The translations under genes were made by a program, and so were the position numbers. Below are positions 25,576 to 27,828 of a stretch of 27,828 nt of DNA, in pieces; within the stretch, counting starts at the first letter, position 1, and each line of letters begins with the position of its first letter. Origin of the DNA: Anaerolineales bacterium UBA2200 (GTDB lineage: Bacteria; Chloroflexota; Anaerolineae; UBA2200); NCBI GenBank assembly GCA_002327925.1, contig DCVA01000018.1, forward strand, positions 1-27,828. Direction: 5' to 3'. Under the pieces are notes generated by a model, which saw only the letters and a list, made by a program, of their open reading frames with translations, searched no databases and had not been told where the DNA came from.

Positions 25576-26280
25576 TCACACTGCGGGTGATGGCTTACAA
25601 CGCATCAGCGGCAGGCCCGGCCGGAGAAAGGCCTCCACCTGTCGGGCTATGTCCTCCGCTGTGAGCTGGTAGCCGCGCAGGCGCCAGTACTTGACGCAGG
25701 CAAAGCTGGCATAGATGGTCACATAGCCGTACATTTCGGCGTCCACGCCGCGGGTCTCGGCGGGGGGCAAGGGATGGATGCGCTCCTTCAGCAGCAGTGA
25801 CAGCCGGCCGCAGAACTCGTCCAGGGTCAGCCCCGGAAGGCGCGAATCGAGGATGGCGTCGTAGAGGTCGCGATGGTCATAGATATGCTGATAGTGGTCC
25901 ACCTGGACCGCCAGAGGCAGGGAGCCGTCTCCCCCCTGCTCCAGCGCCCGCACATAGTCAACCGTGTGCTGCACAAAATGCGACAGCTCGTGTTCGATCA
26001 TCCTGCTCGCCAGGTCGTACTTGTCGGCATAGCGGGCGTAGAAGGCGTTCCGGCTAAAGCCGGAGCGAGCCAGGATATCGGTGACGCGCACGTCGCCAAA
26101 ATCCATCTCCTTGAGCATGGCGGCAAGCGCGGCGGCGAACGCCTTCTCCGAACGGGTTAGTGGTTTCTCCCACACGGCATCACCCGGCCCCGGCCAGGGG
26201 CCCCTCCACTCCACGCAAACACCACCCGGCAGTACTGCTCTTTCCTCCCAAAATGGGACGGAATCGCCGGATTTGTCCAT
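25576..26280 (-). CDS. TetR-family transcriptional regulator
   Basis: The product is up to 234 aa. The TetR HTH is clear: VRVTDILARSGFSRNAFYARYADKYDL. The rest is a helical ligand-binding/dimerisation domain (DHYQHIYDHRDLYDAILDSRLPG, YVTIYASFACVKYW). The start is uncertain. ATG 26280 lies about 14 nt after the predicted transcription start and has no ribosome binding site, and the first 35 residues do not look like TetR. A GTG at 26175 would give a more usual length of about 199 aa, but also has a poor site. It is divergent from the dehydrogenase gene with overlapping promoters, so it probably regulates that gene and itself. Confidence 0.8.
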   Translation of the reverse strand: MDKSGDSVPFWEERAVLPGGVCVEWRGPWPGPGDAVWEKPLTRSEKAFAAALAAMLKEMDFGDVRVTDILARSGFSRNAFYARYADKYDLASRMIEHELSHFVQHTVDYVRALEQGGDGSLPLAVQVDHYQHIYDHRDLYDAILDSRLPGLTLDEFCGRLSLLLKERIHPLPPAETRGVDAEMYGYVTIYASFACVKYWRLRGYQLTAEDIARQVEAFLRPGLPLMRCKPSPAV

Positions 26281-26308
26281 TGACGGCGCGATTGAGGCCC
26301 ACTATAGT
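26280..26308 (+). promoter_or_regulatory. promoter of the dehydrogenase gene
   Basis: TTGACG (26280-26285), a 17-nt spacer and TATAGT (26303-26308). The leader to the ATG at 26403 would be about 88 nt. It overlaps the divergent tetR promoter at the palindrome CCACTATAGTGG (26299-26310). Confidence 0.7.
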
Positions 26309-26329
26309 GGTCACCAGCGAGCCCATCAA
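26301..26329 (-). promoter_or_regulatory. divergent promoter of the tetR-like gene, sharing a palindromic -10
   Basis: On the minus strand TTGATG (26329-26324), a 17-nt spacer and TATAGT (26306-26301). The -10 lies in the same 12-bp perfect palindrome as the plus-strand -10, so the two promoters cannot both be occupied. The palindrome may also be the TetR operator. Another short palindrome, GCAGTACTGC, lies at 26229-26238. Confidence 0.6.
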
Positions 26330-26402
26330 GCCGCAGGCGGCGGCCGGGCGCGCCGGCACCCGGAAGCGAGTGCCTCAGACCAACCGATGGGAGATGAAAA
26401 CG

Positions 26403-27731
26403 ATGCCAGTCACGATCGACAGCAAGCTGAAAAACATTCTGGACGATCCGCAGGCCAGGGCCATCCTCGAGGAGATGAGGCCGGGGTTTGCCTCGAACCC
26501 GATGATCAAACTCGCCCTGGGCATGAACCTGAGCGCCCTGCTCAAGTTCCCGCAGGCGGGCTTTAGCGCCGAGCAGGTCGCCACGTTGACCGAGCGGTTC
26601 GCTGCGCTGGGCAAGCAAACCCCGCCAGCCACGGCCACGTCCAGTGACGCTGCCCCGGCGGCCGCCGCTGCGGACGAGCCCCAGGCGGCGCCCAGGCTCG
26701 GCTTTGAGAGTGTGGCGGGCAAGGTTGTCATCGTGACCGGCGCGAGCCGCGGCATTGGCGAAGCGATCGCCAGATGCTATGCGCAACACGGTATGAAGGT
26801 CGTGTGCGCCAACCGCAAGCCAGCCGATGGAGAAAAGCTGGCGGAGTCGATCAAGGCGGCGGGCGGAGAGGCGGTCTACTGCAAAACCGACAGCAGCGTT
26901 CCGGCCGAGGTCAAGGCGCTGGTCGAGTTCACCGTGGCCACCTACGGCCGGCTCGATGGCATCGTCAACAATGCCGGCTTGGGGCTGGGAGCAACCCCGC
27001 TGCACGAGTACACGCTCGAAGACGGCGACAGGATTGTGGACCTCAACCTCAAGGGCGTGTTCGTAGGGATGAAGTACGCCGCCGAGGCCATCTTCAAGAC
27101 GAAATCCACGGGCGGCTTTATCATCAACATCGCTTCCATCGCCGGCATTATGCCCCAGTCCGGGATGAGCCTGTACACGGCCACCAAATTCGGCGTGGTG
27201 GGCATGACCCGGTCGGCAGCGCTGGACTATGCGCCGCACAATCTGACCGTCAACGCCATCTGCCCCGGTCATACTCTGACCTCGATTTACGACATAGCTC
27301 CCCCCGAGGCCATGGAAATGTTCCGCGGGCAGTGCCCCTCCGGGCACATGTGGGAGCCCCAGGACTGTGCGAACCTGGCCCTGTTCCTGGCTTCCGACCT
27401 GGCTCGCAACATCACCGGCGCGGTGATCCCCGTGGACGGGGGCCAGGCAGCGGGACAGCGCAGCATCATGATGTGGCGGCATCCCGAGATCGTCGGAGAA
27501 GGGGACGGGTCGATCAGCTCCGACAGCACCATCGCGGCCATCCTGGAGGTTCCGGGGGCGGCGGAGATCGTCGACAGGTACCTGCCCGGCTTTTCGACCA
27601 ACGAAGAGGCCAAGCCCGCGTATGGCCTGACGTTCAAGGCGCTCTGCGAAATCCCCGCCGTGGGTGTTTCCGCGGAGGATGCCAAAAAGCTCTGCGATGA
27701 GCTGGACGAGCTGGGCAAGAGACTACGCTAG
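26403..27731 (+). CDS. short-chain dehydrogenase/reductase flanked by two copies of a helical module
   Basis: The product is 442 aa. The centre (about 102-360) is a classical SDR: cofactor motif TGASRGIG, the NNAG motif, an ASIAG segment with the catalytic Ser region, and YTATK with the catalytic Tyr and Lys. DGG near the end of the domain is also typical. The enzyme should oxidise or reduce an alcohol/ketone with NAD(P)(H); the substrate is unknown. Residues about 10-70 and about 375-440 resemble each other (ILDDPQARAILEEMRPGFAS against ILEVPGAAEIVDRYLPGFST; GFSAEQVATLTERFAALGK against GVSAEDAKKLCDELDELGK). An Ala/Pro linker joins the first copy to the SDR. ATG 26403 has GGGAG about 9 nt upstream; ATG 26394 (MKTM) is an alternative. 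A TetR-type gene diverges from it. Confidence 0.88.
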   Translation: MPVTIDSKLKNILDDPQARAILEEMRPGFASNPMIKLALGMNLSALLKFPQAGFSAEQVATLTERFAALGKQTPPATATSSDAAPAAAAADEPQAAPRLGFESVAGKVVIVTGASRGIGEAIARCYAQHGMKVVCANRKPADGEKLAESIKAAGGEAVYCKTDSSVPAEVKALVEFTVATYGRLDGIVNNAGLGLGATPLHEYTLEDGDRIVDLNLKGVFVGMKYAAEAIFKTKSTGGFIINIASIAGIMPQSGMSLYTATKFGVVGMTRSAALDYAPHNLTVNAICPGHTLTSIYDIAPPEAMEMFRGQCPSGHMWEPQDCANLALFLASDLARNITGAVIPVDGGQAAGQRSIMMWRHPEIVGEGDGSISSDSTIAAILEVPGAAEIVDRYLPGFSTNEEAKPAYGLTFKALCEIPAVGVSAEDAKKLCDELDELGKRLR

Positions 27732-27808
27732 GGGCCGGCAGCCAGGCCCCAAGTTCGGAGGTGAGATACCAGACGGCCGGGTGACATAGAGTGTCACTCG
27801 GTCGTCTG
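27731..27808 (+). terminator. two hairpins after the dehydrogenase gene
   Basis: GGGGCC (27731-27736) can pair with GGCCCC (27745-27750). A second, larger hairpin pairs 27770-27786 with 27792-27808 over 17 bp with two G-T wobbles around TAGAG. Neither has a real T-run (CCCTTAGG follows), so they may terminate transcription inefficiently or act as an RNA structure before the next gene. Confidence 0.5.
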
Positions 27809-27813
27809 CCCTT

Positions 27814-27820
27814 AGGAGGA
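27814..27820 (+). promoter_or_regulatory. ribosome binding site of a gene beyond the right edge
   Basis: AGGAGGA at 27814-27820 is followed by 8 bases to the window end, the normal spacing before a start codon. A plus-strand gene therefore probably begins just outside the window. Confidence 0.5.
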
Positions 27821-27828
27821 GATTGGCG

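Noticed and set aside
26157..27482. Minus-strand open frame of 441 codons opposite the dehydrogenase
   Set aside because: The plus strand carries the SDR motifs in order, and the antisense frame would also overlap tetR and both promoters.
1..27828. CRISPR array, tRNA, rRNA or insertion sequence
   Set aside because: I saw no regularly spaced short repeats, cloverleaf-like segments, rRNA-like sequence or transposase motifs. The only long repeat is the NHL pair.

Overview
This is a GC-rich bacterial window with mixed strands, short intergenic gaps and recognisable sigma70-type promoters. The style points to Chloroflexota (Anaerolineae-like). The clues are a secreted beta-helix protein ending in DUF11, a Thr-Pro linker and a DNRLRE-like domain; a lipoprotein with a Pro/Thr linker; NHL-repeat proteins; and an SPFH protein. 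This placement is inference, because the window has no rRNA or other phylogenetic marker. I found no tRNA, rRNA, CRISPR array or transposase.

Layout. 28-3650: promoter, a large secreted beta-helix/DUF11 protein and a strong terminator. 3661-9524: a type III restriction-modification operon (mod-res, 1-nt overlap) followed by a HEPN-domain protein with its own strong ribosome binding site. 9558-14154 (minus): a MarR-type regulator with two ABC exporter half-transporters, forming a heterodimeric exporter operon with a clear promoter and terminator. 14169-23308: a segment bounded by two copies of an NHL-repeat gene in direct orientation. The left copy is a pseudogene and the right copy is intact. 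Between them lie a MazF toxin with an excisionase-type HTH antitoxin, a broken metallo-beta-lactamase-fold lipoprotein gene, an AAA ATPase plus TOPRIM-protein operon, and a single-polypeptide type IIG-like restriction-modification enzyme on the minus strand. 23410-25530: an SPFH/flotillin-like membrane protein. 25576-27731: a TetR-type regulator divergent from a short-chain dehydrogenase that carries the same roughly 60-residue module at both ends.

How it works together. The core reads as a defence island: type III R-M, HEPN, MazF toxin-antitoxin, an OLD/PARIS-like ATPase-TOPRIM pair and a type IIG-like enzyme within about 18 kb, with housekeeping-type genes between and around them. The most unusual structural feature is that part of the island (MazF, ATPase-TOPRIM, IIG) lies between two near-identical direct repeats. 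These repeats are the promoter plus the 5' half of the NHL gene, about 7.7 kb apart. A remnant of a marR-like gene upstream of the right copy mirrors the intact marR upstream of the left one. The segment may therefore have arisen by duplication, and recombination between the repeats could remove it. All start choices, promoters and hairpins were read by eye; protein families were assigned from motifs, not from searches.
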